64,000 nucleotides of DNA from Gracilaria gracilis. Taxonomy: Eukaryota; Rhodophyta; Florideophyceae; Gracilariales; Gracilariaceae. Where the stretch lies: the NCBI GenBank assembly GCA_030374805.1, contig JARGSG010000138.1:1-64000 (forward strand), given 5' to 3'. A program made the position numbers and the translations under genes. Under the pieces are notes generated by a model. The model saw only the letters and a list, made by a program, of their open reading frames with translations, searched no databases and was not told where the DNA came from. Position 1 is the stretch's first letter; each line of letters starts with the position of its first letter. Positions 20,754 to 31,290 of this stretch are shown one piece after another.

Positions 20754-22942
20754 AACGCCTCACCATTCTGGTGACCGTCATGTGGAATTGGACCGGTTTG
20801 CGTCGTAGTCGACGGCACATTAATGCTCACAGAGAACACATTTCGTACCAATCTGTTCGGACGACGCATTTCGTGGTCATAAGTGGGAGCACCATCGTGG
20901 TCCCAATTCGATGACAGACTCTCAGTTGGAGTCTGAAGCGGTTCCAATGGGCTCGTTTGGGCCGCTTCCATAGTGATATCTTTCGGATCGGCGGTCACTG
21001 CTCCTGTACTTGCAGTGATTGCAGTGGTGTGGTGTGCCAATTCTGGGAGTTGTGGCACGTTATTTTCCGTGTTATGAGCATCATTGTTTGCCCCAGACAC
21101 CGTAACGACATTTTGTGGAGTGTGGGTGGAGAACTCCGACGACTGCGATTGTTGTTCAGTTTCGATGATGTGGGATATCTGTTGAGTGTTCTGCTCGTTT
21201 TCTGGTGCATTGGGCTGTTCAGAGTCAGTTGAAATGCTCATAGGCTGTGGAGATTCTGTTGCTCCTGCTTCCTCTGAAACAAAGTGGACATTCGTCCGAG
21301 GCCCAGTATGGCCGTCCATCGTCCGATTAGTGCGCTGAACCATCGCTGGAACCCTTCTTTCAACGATGGATGCGGTTGACTCTTCGGCGAAACGTACATG
21401 AGTTCTCATTTTCGTATGGGAATCGATCGCCGCTACTGTTGTTTGGGAGTCTTCCGCGAACCTAATATGTGTACGCAATGGTGCAAGGCGGTCGATCGGA
21501 AGGGCAGCTCTGGTACGATTTCCCTTAGGTACCATCGGACTTGCATTGGAAGAATCACGGTCGACTTTCCCAGGCTGTTTTGCAGTCGGGTTTACACTTT
21601 GGTTCAGTGTACTGGGCTGCTTATTGTGCATGAACTGCTGCGTTACCTTCACTTGGGACGTATACCAATGCTTGGCCCACGCTGACGTTGTGCGAGTTGC
21701 TGCAGTCTGCAAGCGATATAGCGCCTGCTCCAGGTTTTTCTGTCGTCGTTCGGCCTTACTCATCATCTTTCGCGATGACATGGCATTCGAGGTGGCGGCG
21801 AAGTTAGGCATGTGCGTGTACCCGGCTGCACGCATTCCTGCAACCAGTTTGTGAGCAACGTCAGTCGCAGTCACGATTTCCAATATCGAACGTCCTATGA
21901 AGGACAGAGCGATAACGCAACGGCTCGGAAGTCCACTGCGAAGGTGTCTCATGAGAGGGCGGTAGGGGCCGCGCGGTATGCCACGGAAGTACTGCGCTTC
22001 CATTTTCGGGGGCCGAGATTGAGATATCGGCAGTGGTGCATATCCTCCAGACTTGAGGTTGTGAGCCATTTTAGCCATTCGAGTAAGAAACTGAGGTGGT
22101 AACTTGTTCAATGACCGAGGCTGGCCCTCTCTAGCAATCTGCGCCCAAGTCTTTACACCAGTATTTGTCCCAGTCCTTGCTTCAGGGACAGTGTTTATCT
22201 GCGGTTGTGCTCGTCCAGTGTTGGGCGGAGCCGTGTTAAGTGGCTGTCTGTTAACGGCCGTCTCGACAGATCGTGCTTCAATTTCTAGAGCACGTTGGTT
22301 TTGCCTCTGTTGTGGTACCGTGGCATGGTTGCGAGAGGACTGGAGCTGCTGGGCCAGCCGAGCAATTTGATCCTCTAGTGTCTGGCATCTCCTCAAGATC
22401 GACTCCCATTGCTGTTTTGGTATCTGTACGACGGAAACAGGTGCGCTAGATGGTGTGCTGGTGTGGCTGATGGGGTGCTCGGCAACCGGTGATGGCGTAG
22501 GAGCGGATGTGACTGACGCCTGGGAGCTGTTCCTTGGGCTGCTCGGCGCCAGAAATGGTCGAATTATTTCATGGAATCGCGAACCGCCAAAGGTGCGATG
22601 GCAGCCTTTGACGGAGCAGCGCACAGTGGGTCCAAACTTAGAGTTACCATTTAGAGTGAATGAATTCTTAGAATGGCAGTTTGGGCACTTGTTGAGCGTT
22701 CGACACGCTCCAAAGGTGGCCCTCGCCTCGTCCGGGGTGCACACAGGCTGAGGGCCTTTGCGGTCTGGGGTCGGCGAAACTTTCTTCCGAACGGTCTTTG
22801 AAAGACCTGGTCTCCAAGATTCGGATTCAGGTTCGCTATTACCATCAAGTGGGAAGCGAATGCCTTCCATGGTCTCCCCGGCGTCAGCCAAAGGGCTGAA
22901 ACGGTTCTCAATGTTAGAGGACGTGGTTTGGTGAGAAGTCAT
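20750..22942 (-). CDS. LINE ORF1 protein, 730 aa, U1
   Basis: Predicted nucleic-acid-binding partner of the LINE RNA. Residues 86-114 form a zinc ribbon (CPNC...RCSVKGC, then FGG), resembling the ribbons of IS1-type InsA proteins. Residues about 180-225 form a coiled coil (ILRRCQTLEDQIARLAQQL) suited to oligomerisation. Residues about 340-390 hold a conserved FIGRSILEIV...LVAGMRAAGYTH block of unknown fold. Repeated THIRFAED/THVRFAEES/NVHFVSEE segments follow around residues 495-575, and the C-terminus is Ser/Thr/Gln-rich. ATG at 22942 is the first in frame. The stop TGA overlaps ORF2 as GTGA, and ORF2 has no ATG before about residue 212. Confidence 0.85.
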   Translation of the reverse strand: MTSHQTTSSNIENRFSPLADAGETMEGIRFPLDGNSEPESESWRPGLSKTVRKKVSPTPDRKGPQPVCTPDEARATFGACRTLNKCPNCHSKNSFTLNGNSKFGPTVRCSVKGCHRTFGGSRFHEIIRPFLAPSSPRNSSQASVTSAPTPSPVAEHPISHTSTPSSAPVSVVQIPKQQWESILRRCQTLEDQIARLAQQLQSSRNHATVPQQRQNQRALEIEARSVETAVNRQPLNTAPPNTGRAQPQINTVPEARTGTNTGVKTWAQIAREGQPRSLNKLPPQFLTRMAKMAHNLKSGGYAPLPISQSRPPKMEAQYFRGIPRGPYRPLMRHLRSGLPSRCVIALSFIGRSILEIVTATDVAHKLVAGMRAAGYTHMPNFAATSNAMSSRKMMSKAERRQKNLEQALYRLQTAATRTTSAWAKHWYTSQVKVTQQFMHNKQPSTLNQSVNPTAKQPGKVDRDSSNASPMVPKGNRTRAALPIDRLAPLRTHIRFAEDSQTTVAAIDSHTKMRTHVRFAEESTASIVERRVPAMVQRTNRTMDGHTGPRTNVHFVSEEAGATESPQPMSISTDSEQPNAPENEQNTQQISHIIETEQQSQSSEFSTHTPQNVVTVSGANNDAHNTENNVPQLPELAHHTTAITASTGAVTADPKDITMEAAQTSPLEPLQTPTESLSSNWDHDGAPTYDHEMRRPNRLVRNVFSVSINVPSTTTQTGPIPHDGHQNGEAL

Positions 22943-23158
22943 TTTTCAATTTTTTTGAAAATTTTTCTAAAATTTTTTTCTCTTTTTCTTTTGTTTTGAT
23001 GGCTCTTATGGCTTCTTGATGCACTTTTCACGTGTTCTGCGACTTTTTTGTGTTTTCAATTTTTTCAATTTTTTTGCGCTTTTTTTGGACTTTCTCTCAC
23101 GAAACCTGCTAAAATCTATTTAAACTACTTTTTACTCGTTTCGCACTTGTCCAGGTGC

Positions 23159-23678
23159 TGCACTATGGTGATGAGTCAGGTACATTCATGACGATTACAC
23201 GAACACTGTGGTTACTTGTTGTGGAACTTATGGCATTGAGTGAATTTGTGGTTACGTGGTACTTGGTGAGCTGGAGCATACACATATTGGTGTGGTGTAC
23301 GGAATACAGTGTATTGGCACAATGTGAATTTGTGCATGGTCATCGTTATGTGTAGGCACGTAACTTGTTGAGTATGCACGTAACTTGTTGTGCACTGTTG
23401 TGCACTGTTGTTCCTTGTTGGTTGTAAGCTGTCATGAATTGTGGCAGTGTTACCATGTTATGTCAGATGATGATTGGTATTTCTGAGTGTCCCTGCTTAG
23501 TGGCAGTGGCTTAGGTTTTACTCCGAGTGGAAGTGAGCGGTAGTGCGACGACGTAGTGCTATATAAGTTGTGACAGAAGCACCTCCAAGTAAATCCGAGC
23601 CAGAGCTGGCGAACTTCCTTTGCATATCCCCACCTTCCCTTTGCATCAACCTTCCCTTCTCAGCTATAATCTCCATTA
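23159..23678 (+). repeat. truncated Copia A LTR (3' two-thirds)
   Basis: Starts at TGCACTATGG, corresponding to base ~290 of the LTR, directly after the LINE 5' end. It ends CTCCATTA (one base off CA). It includes the TATA box at 23560 and is followed by an intact primer site at 23679-23692, so it may still act as a promoter. Confidence 0.88.
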
Positions 23679-23692
23679 GGTTATGGGCCCAG

Positions 23693-24875
23693 CCCCGCTG
23701 ACCTCTGCCGTTATCGTTCGTCTCTCGCCGCTCTCCCACACCGCCGTTCACCCGTTTGGCTGTTTCTCTATCACCATCTTTTCGTTGCGTCGGGTGTGTT
23801 GACCGTGTTGTTGGTTGGTGTTGGTATTCTTTTTACGGTTTGCGTTCCTCCCTGAGGGCGTTGTGTTGGTAGTGGTTCGACGTTGACTCTCTATCCTGAT
23901 TTTTTTTGGGTGCTCTTTTTTGCTTCGTTGTCGATCGCTATCCGATTTGTTTGGTCTCCCTCTATTATTCTTGTTGTTGGGAGCCCCGCGTCGTGTTTGC
24001 GGGTTCTCATCCGAGAGGTTGAGACCATTTTTATATCGAAGTCTAGGCACTAGCTTTGTGATCAGCAGTTGGTGTTGAAGTCCGTGCACTACGTGTGTGC
24101 TCGGCATTTTTGGTCATCACTGCATTACCTGTGCGACGAACCGTTGATCCGAGTAATCGGGGACGGGAGCCAGGCGGCTTGAACCAAGGCGAACGTGCTG
24201 ACTAGCGGGCTCCACCGGTCCTTTGGGCGGATAACGGTGTTGTACCGCGAGCGCTAAAGCTAACGGGGTGCCGTGGCGTACTGCGCTTTGGTTGTGGTGT
24301 TTGACTTTTGTTTGTTGAACCTGACTGTGTGTTAGGTGCTTGGACGGCAGTGAACGCATCCATAAGGAGCTTTTGATCCGTGGAATTGACTCATTGGCTT
24401 GTCCAGTGGGCTTTTAGTACGGGGGGGCAACGTATCGAAGGCTGACCTCCCATTGGGATCAGGCCGCTTGTGATCTTCATTGATTGCTCGCTAGAAGCGT
24501 ACCTTGGGTGTCAAAGTAGCTGCTGTTTCAAGGTCGCGCAAGTTCTTGCAAGAGATCAGAGAGGGTTTTACTTGGTGAAGGCATATCTTTGGCCATTAAC
24601 CATCCTCTGGACATCTCGTAGAGAGCATCGCGCCTTCTCCTTGAACGCGGGAGAGGGTTGAGTGCAGAAGTCGTTTCCTACCCGGAAGGTCTCCGGGGGT
24701 CAGGGGTCCGACTCCCTAGGGTACCGGGAATAGTATTTCCTGCCAGTGGGCCCGACTATTGAATTTTTTATTGTTATTGTTGTTGTTGTTGTTTGTTTGT
24801 TGTTGTGGTTTGCTGTTGTCCTGTTGTGTCTTCCATTTCTTTCATATGGGATCGTTTCTAATCTCACTTTGCGGC
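23693..24875 (+). other. Copia A 5' leader (untranslated)
   Basis: About 1.2 kb between primer site and gag ATG. Short open frames on both strands are not conserved in the second copy (59142-60296), so I treat it as noncoding. It probably includes packaging signals. The hairpin cluster near its 3' end is listed separately. Confidence 0.6.
24681..24756 (+). promoter_or_regulatory. three-hairpin leader element of Copia A
   Basis: Three consecutive predicted stems: CCCGGA/TCCGGG (24681-24697), AGGGG/TCCCT (24702-24717) and GGAA/TTCC (24727-24740), followed by TGCCAGTGGGCCCG (24741-24754). The second A copy has it at about 60087-60160. Copia B has the same order with different bases and preserved pairing (58050-58130, minus). 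Packaging, dimerisation or translation control are possible roles. Confidence 0.55.
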
Positions 24876-27800
24876 ATGGACTCGTTCACTGGGATCAAGA
24901 TTGAGAAGTTGGGTGAGGATAACTTCCATATCGGGAAAGAGAAAATTCAGCTTGTGCTTGCGCTCAAGGATCTCAAGAATCACCTCACCAGCTCTCCCCC
25001 CACCGATCCAGAAGAATTGTCCAAGTGGGAAACTCGCGACTCAAAGGCCAGAGCTATCATTGAACTTACGCTCAGTGACAAACATTTGGATCATGTGCGC
25101 GAGGTGGAGGCTGCTGCCGATGTGTGGAAGGCCATATGCAATGTTTTCCAGAAGAAGACTCTTCTCAACCGAATCAATGCCAGACGTGCTTTTTACACCG
25201 CCAAGATGCGTGACGACCAGAAGATGTTGCAATTCATCAATCATGTTCGTCACTTGGCTTCTGATCTCAAGAGCATGAACGTCAAAGTTGAAGAAGAAGA
25301 CATTGCAATGGCCATCTTATATGGACTTCCGGAACGTTTCGAGCACCTCATTGTCGCTATCGACACCACGATCGGAGATCGCGAACTCAGTTTGGAGTTC
25401 GTGAAGAGTTATTTGCTGCAAGAAGAGCAGCGAATGAATGATCGTGCCAAGGAGGAGTCCGGAAGTGACGCAGCTTTGATCGGGCGTCAGAGGTCATTGA
25501 AGTCAATTATATGTTACTATTGTGGCAAGAAGGGTCATATCCAGAAGAACTGTTACAAGAGACAAAGTGATGGGGCTAACAAGAATCAGGTCGATGCTGC
25601 TCACCCCAGTGTGAATACCGGGTTCAGCTGTGAGCTTGATGCGAGTGGCGACGATTCTGACTTTGTATGTATCATTGCGACAGGTGCCGATAAGGCTACT
25701 GACAGTGACTGGATTATTGACTCTGGTGCCACTGCACACATGAAGTATGATGACTCGATGTGCCAAACGTATGAGAGCAAGGTGTCCTCAGGCGTGAGTA
25801 TCGGCAATGATTCCAAACTAGAGTCTGTGGGTCGCGGTAGTGTGGAGCTTGATCTGACTGTGGAAGGTGCCAAACGTAAGTGCAAACTGAAACAGGTGGT
25901 GCACGTGCCATCCTTACGGTACCACCTGCTTTCAGTGTCAGCGATCTGTGATCTGGGCGGCAAGGTAGTGTTTGAAAGAGAGAAGGTATGTGTTTACAAA
26001 GGGTCGAAAGTGGTTGCCTCCGGGTGCCGTTTCAAAGGCCTGTACTACCTTCGCACTGCAGCAGAACAGCGTACAGATGTGGACAGCGCCCTTGTGTCAG
26101 ATCTGTCTCTTTGGCATGCTCGAATGGCTCATGTGAATGTGGAAGGCATTAAACAGATGGCTCGCAATGTGGTTGTATCAGGGCTGAATGTGGATTTGGC
26201 ACAGAAGCTAGATGTGCGTGGCTGGTGTGTAGTAGGAAAGGCCACCCGTGCTCCGACTCCCAAGCAAGGGGGGGAACGAGCAGAACACGTACTGGACCTT
26301 GTCCACTCGGACGTTTCAGGTCCAGTAAGTGTATATTCCTTAGGAGGCTCGCACTACTTTGTCACATTCATCGACGACCACAGCAGGTATTGCTTCTTGT
26401 ACATGCTCAAAACCAAAGATGAGGTGTTCCAAATGTTCATGAGGTGGCTCAAGTTTGTGGAAAACTAGACTGGACGAAAGTTGAAAACCATCACCGCACG
26501 TGAGAGTGTGCTACGTGCATTGCGCACTGACAACGGTGGTGAGTATCTGTCCAGTCGTTTCCGCAAAGAACTCGAGCGCCAAGGTATTGAACATCAGCGA
26601 ACAGTGCCGTACAATCCACAGCAGAATGGGCTTTCTGAAAGGTTCAACCAAACACTCATGGACTTGGTCAGATCGATGTTGCACCACAAACAACTGCGAA
26701 AGAATTTTTGGGCTGAAGCCTTGAACGTAGCAGTGTATGTACGCAACCGGGTAACCTGCAAAGCCCTTCCGAGTAGCTCGGGTCCATTCGAGCTGTGGAA
26801 TGGTCAGAAGCCTGATGTGAGCAATCTGCGTGCGTTTGGGAGCCGATGCTGGTACAAGGTTGTGGATCAAAAGCTGAAGAAGCTGGAGGAAAGAGCAAAG
26901 GAAGCCATCTTCATTGGGTATACTTCTGGGTCCCACGGGTACAAGTTGTGGGACGGTAAGAAGAGAAAGGTGATTGTGTCAAGAGATGTGAGGGCTTAGA
27001 AGACCATGAGAACTGTGAGGAAGAGGACTATGCTGACATGGAGTTGAGTGACATGTCTAGTCCAGATGACACCTCCAACTCTGACACATTCAGTCACACC
27101 AAAGAAGGTGACCCTTCTGCACCTGCGCCTGATGTCCATGATGCGTCTGAAAGTACCAGTGATGGTTCCACATCAGTTCCACATGTTGAACCTGAAGGGC
27201 AAGAGACGCAGCCGGTTCGTAGATCCACACGTGAGAGTAAGAAGCCTACGCGTTGGTGGGGTGGAACTGCTCTTCTGACAGCCAGTGATGACACTCCTTC
27301 TTCTTATAGTGAAGCTGTGTCACGTCCTGATTCCAAAGCATGGAAAAAGGCATTGAAGAGCGAGTACCAGTCACTGATAGAGCATGACACATGGGATCTA
27401 GTGCCTAGGCCAGCAGACAGCAACGTGATTTCGTCCAAGTGGGTGTACGTTCAGAAGTATGAAGCTGCACCATCTGGTGAACCAACTGTCAGGTACAAGG
27501 CTCGTATGGTTGCTACAGGATTCCTACCGATTGAAGGTGTAGACTTCTCAGAGACTTATGCACCAGTGGTGAAGTTCATTTCGATCAGGATGATTCTGTC
27601 GATTGCAGCTGTGCGAGACTTTCATTTGCACCAGATGGATGGGAAGACTGCGTTTCTGAACGGCGACCTTGAGGAGACAGTGTATATGGAGCAGCCAAAA
27701 GGTTTCATACAGCAAGGGAACGAAGACTTGGTGTGTCGTTTGAAGAAAGCCATCTATGGGCTTAGACAGGCACCAAGGCAGTGGCATGCAAAGATAGACA

Positions 27801-28883
27801 GGTTCCTTGTTGATGAGATGGAGTTGAAGCTCAATGACGCAGATGAGTGTGTGTACACCGGGATAATACTGGGATTTGTGGTTATCATTGCTCTATACGT
27901 GGATGACCTGCTGATAGCAAGTCCGAGCATGGAGACCATGAATCGCGTAAAGGCAGAGCTGTCAACTCGGTTCCGCATGAAAGACCTCAAGGAAGCTCGT
28001 ATGGTTCTCGGATTCGAGATCCACCGTGATCGAGCTAAGCGACAGCTGTACCTGACTCAGCCTGCGTACACGCAAAAGGTCTTGGAACGTTTCTGCATGC
28101 ATCAGTCTAAGCCAGTTGACACTCCGATGGAATCCGGTGTGGACTTGTCTGTTGTTGAGGGGGTACTCACGGATGTTCCGTATCGTCAGGCGATTGGCAG
28201 TCTTATGTATTTGTCTGTGGGAACTCGTCCAGATATCTCATACGCAGTGTCCAAACTTGCAAAGTATGTGGAGAAACCTGGAGAGACTCACTGGAAGGCA
28301 GTCAAACGTGTGCTTCGCTATCTCAACGGTACTTGCTTCTTTGGACTCACCTACGGCTCTACCACTGATCTGGAACTGCACGGATATGTGGACTCTGACT
28401 GGGCAGGCGATGTTGCCAACCGCAAGTCTACCAGTGGATATGTGTTCATGATGAGCGGTGGTCCAGTGTCCTGGAGTTCACGTCAGCAGAAAGTGGTGGC
28501 GCTCTCAAGTGCTGAAGCTGAGTATGTGAGTCTGTGCTCTGGTACCAAGGAAGCAATCTGGCTAAGGCGACTTTGGAACGGCATTGATATTGTGATTGGA
28601 GTTGAAGTGGACGGTTCTGTCAAAGTCTTAAGTTGAACCGACGCCTGTGTATGTTGACAACCAGGGCTCCATCGACCTTGCTCGAAATGGTGTTGTGAAC
28701 AAACGAACGAAGCACATCGACATTCGGTTCCACTTCACTAGAGAGGCTCTGCGTGGCAAGTCCATCGTGCTGTTCTACTGTCCAACTGATTCCATGGTTG
28801 CCGATATGCTAAACAAGCCTCTTGCCCGCGTGAAACTCGAGAAGTTTCGCAAGGAGTGTGGAGTACAGCACCTAGAGCTTTGA
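24876..28883 (+). pseudogene. Copia A gag-pol polyprotein, broken
   Basis: The ATG at 24876 (MDSFTGIKIEKLGEDNF) is chosen because the second copy starts at the same codon (60297). Order: Gag (UBN2-like), zinc knuckle CYYCGKKGHIQKNC (about 25510), protease WIIDSGATAHM (about 25710), integrase with HARMAH, HSDVSG, RTDNGGEY and PQQNGLSE (catalytic D, D, E), reverse transcriptase with LYVDDLLIAS (about 27890), RNase H with VDSDWAGD and SSAEAEY, ending CGVQHLEL. This is the Ty1/Copia order, integrase before RT. Lesions are a TAG at 26466, a frameshift near 26990 and a one-base insertion near 28630 (minus copy VLVEPTPV). The integrase zinc site has RGWC where a Cys pair is expected, so one ligand seems lost. 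The product would form virus-like particles and copy and insert the element. Confidence 0.92.
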
Positions 28884-28904
28884 AGTCAGTGACAGAAGGG
28901 GCGG

Positions 28905-29710
28905 TGTTGGATGTTGACCTAGTGCTGTCACTGAAAGCAAAAGTGCAGGGGAGCATGGGCTGTTTTGGAGGGTGCTGCTGGAAAAGCGCATATGCGCGGA
29001 TGGGCAAACTCAACGGGAAACTGGCTTCTGATTGGCTACCGCAAATGTGCACATGCAACGTAGTGTGTACAAATGTTATGGCACTACTGGGTTGTTCTGG
29101 GCTACACGTGTGTAGCTAGCACAGATAGGTATGCTGGACAGTATGCACAGTTATGTACGTGGACATGTTGAACACATTGATGCAACTTGGTGCACTATGG
29201 TGATGAGTCAGGTACAGTCATGAGGATTACACGAACACTGTGGTAACATGTTGTGGAACGTATGGCATTGAGTGAATTTGTGGTTACGTGGTACTTGGTG
29301 AGCTGGAGCATACACATATTGGTGTGGTGTACGGAATACAGTGTACTGGCACAATGTGAATTTGTGCATGGTCATCGTTATGTGTAGGCACGTAACTTGT
29401 TGAGTAGGCACGTAACTTGTTGTGCACTGTTGTGCACTGTTGTTCCTTGTTGGTTGTAAGCTGTCATGAATTGTGGCAGTGTTACCATGTTATGTCAGAT
29501 GATGATTGGTAGTACTGAGTGTCCCTGCTTAGTTGCAGTGGCTTAGGTTTTACTCCGAGTGGAAGTGAGCGGTAGTGCGACGACGTAGTGCTATATAAGT
29601 TGTGACAGAAGCACCTCCAAGTAAATCCGAGCCAGAGCTGGCGAACTTCCTTTGCATATCCCCACCTTCCCTTTGCATCAACCTTCCCTTCCCAGCTATA
29701 ATCTCCATCA
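28905..29710 (+). repeat. Copia A LTR, 806 bp, shared between two elements
   Basis: Full TGTTGGATG...CTCCATCA LTR. It is the 3' LTR of the internal region to its left, yet it is followed at once by a primer site (29711-29724) and the leader of U2. One LTR therefore serves two internal regions, the signature of LTR-LTR recombination. TATA box at 29592. Confidence 0.9.
28986..28997. promoter_or_regulatory. GCGCATATGCGC palindrome in Copia A U3
   Basis: A 12-bp perfect palindrome 82 bases into the LTR, with an inverted CCAAT box (ATTGG, 29031-29035) shortly downstream. Copia B keeps CGCATATGCG and the CCAAT box with similar spacing, which suggests shared transcription-factor sites. Confidence 0.5.
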
Positions 29711-29832
29711 GGTTATGGGCCCAGCCCCGCTAACCTCTGCCGTTATCGTTCGTCTCTCGCCGCTCTCCCACACCGCCGTTCACCCGTTTCGCTGTTTCTC
29801 TATCACCGTCTTTTCGTTGCGTCGGGTGTGTT

Positions 29833-30560
29833 TAACGCAACGAACGCAGGTTAGAGAAGGAAAGGGGAAGGTAGTGAAGAAGATGAGTAAGACAAACAAA
29901 GGGGGTAGGCCACCTTCTTCCCGAGTTTAGTGATCGGGCAGCGATCGCAACCTACAAATACTCCAGCGCGAGCCGCCGCCGTCGCAGCCAGCGACATAAC
30001 TGCACACGTTGTCAAAGTGTACACTTTGACAGCAAAAGCGCGCGCAAAACACAATACGAATTCAAACAACTAAATCAAATCGTGCCAAATCCAATGCCAA
30101 CTCCATGATCCATATCTTGCTCTAAAAAATTGACAATTTCGGTCTGGCACAGCCAACACCCTCGCGCAGCTCAGAATCGCACATTCGCTCCAAAACCCTT
30201 CATAGTAGCCCAGAATCGCATACATTGCCCAACGCCTCACAATGGCCTATAATAACAGATACTCCGCTAACGCATAACTGGCCACCACCTACAGGCTGCA
30301 GCCAATCACAGCGTACCACTTGTTCCATCTGCCCTTCTCGCTCCATACAACACGTTCCACTTGTGCAAACCACGTTGCATGTAGCCATTTGCAGTAGCCA
30401 ATCATATTGCAGTATCATGTTCGGTTCGCGGAGACACGCATATGCGCTTTTCTCATGAGGGTGCCCAAAAGTGCCCATGCTCCCCTGCAACTTTGTATTC
30501 CAAGTACTGGGAGCACCATTGAGGGACTGACAGGCACTCGACCACATCCATACACCAACA
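29833..30560 (-). repeat. Copia B 3' LTR, unit U2
   Basis: 728 bp, essentially identical to the U1 copy, with palindrome at 30010-30031. Preceded by the CGTCGGGTGTGTT flank. Confidence 0.88.
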
Positions 30561-31146
30561 CTTCTCCTCGAGTTCCTGACCAAGTCCAATCCTTTTCATG
30601 ATGGCCTGAATACTCAATGGACCTAAGGGCTTCGTGAGAATGTCCGCATCATTCAACTCAGTTGGAATGTACTTGACATCAATCACAGACTCCTTTACCA
30701 GTTCCCGAATAAAGTGCAGCTTCAAATCGATGTGCTTGGCGCGACCCGATGGGCATCTTTCTCCTGCACTCCAGTCGATCGCAACCTGGTTGTCCGAGTG
30801 TAGAGGAACTGCACCATCGACGTCCAAGTCAAGTTCAGATAGTAGACGCTTCATCCACACAACCTCCTGCGCTGCCATGGTCAAAACGTAGTACTCAGCC
30901 TCTGCAGTAGACAATGCAACTGAAGCTTGTTTCTTTGCACCAAAGAATACCACGGCGGACCCAAACTTGATCATGTATCCCGACATGGACTTCCGATCGG
31001 ACTTGTCGCCGGCATAGTCCGAATCGACATACGCTTCCATGTCCAGGGAGCCAGCGTGATAATTCAACCCATGTTTGCAAGTTCCTTGTAAGTAGCGCAG
31101 AACCCGTTTCGCTGCCCTGTGACAGTATGGTGTTGGGTTGCTTTGA
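30453..31146 (-). pseudogene. Copia B pol C-terminus, unit U2
   Basis: Protein identical to the U1 copy by eye; cut at the same LINE junction. It reads into the LTR and stops at 30453. Confidence 0.88.
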
Positions 31147-31290
31147 TTTTTTTTTTTTTTCAATCAATTGCTTTTTATTTATAGTGTTCCCAATGTCCCA
31201 TGAAGAGCAGCAGGGTAACACTGTCAAGGTGTAAACTAACTTGGTCAATTACGAACCAACGCAATCATTCTTACTACTTATAGCACAGAT

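Larger units (their letters stand above)
15672..23158. repeat. array unit U1 (7,487 bp composite of A LTR, B and LINE)
   Basis: Unit content: A LTR from TGCACTATGG to its end, primer site, 107-bp A leader, B LTR, B RNase H (-) and full-length LINE (-). The LINE 5' end is fused to an internal point of the next A LTR. U1 and U2 are near-identical, including their ORF2 lesions, and differ by single bases such as A/G at 16564/30083 and one T in the LINE tail run. Confidence 0.9.
17628..23158 (-). mobile_element. full-length LINE, copy in U1 (about 5.5 kb)
   Basis: Minus-strand element: 5' UTR (23158-22943, A-rich), ORF1, overlapping ORF2, 3' UTR, then GCAATTGATTG and an A tail (plus T13 at 17628-17640). 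It is inserted in the same orientation as B pol. It has an APE endonuclease and reverse transcriptase with no C-terminal RNase H or zinc knuckle visible, so it is not a typical R2- or L1-like arrangement. The clade is unassigned. Confidence 0.9.
23679..28904 (+). mobile_element. Copia A internal region, nearly complete
   Basis: Primer site, ~1.2 kb leader, gag-pol and polypurine tract (GACAGAAGGGGCGG) before the LTR at 28905. No B insertion is present here: the leader reads CGTCGGGTGTGTTGACC uninterrupted at about 23787-23803, giving the empty site for comparison. This internal region separates array units U1 and U2. Confidence 0.9.

Noticed and set aside
23748..24359. Minus-strand open frames in the Copia A leader (and 58781-59471)
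   Set aside because: They are not conserved between the two leader copies and have no domain; chance frames in a transcribed leader.
24702..24717. T-arm-like GGTCCGACTCC suggesting a tRNA gene in the Copia A leader
   Set aside because: No D-arm, anticodon arm or acceptor stem fits around it, and the Copia B counterpart keeps a hairpin but not T-loop bases. It is better explained as part of the leader element.
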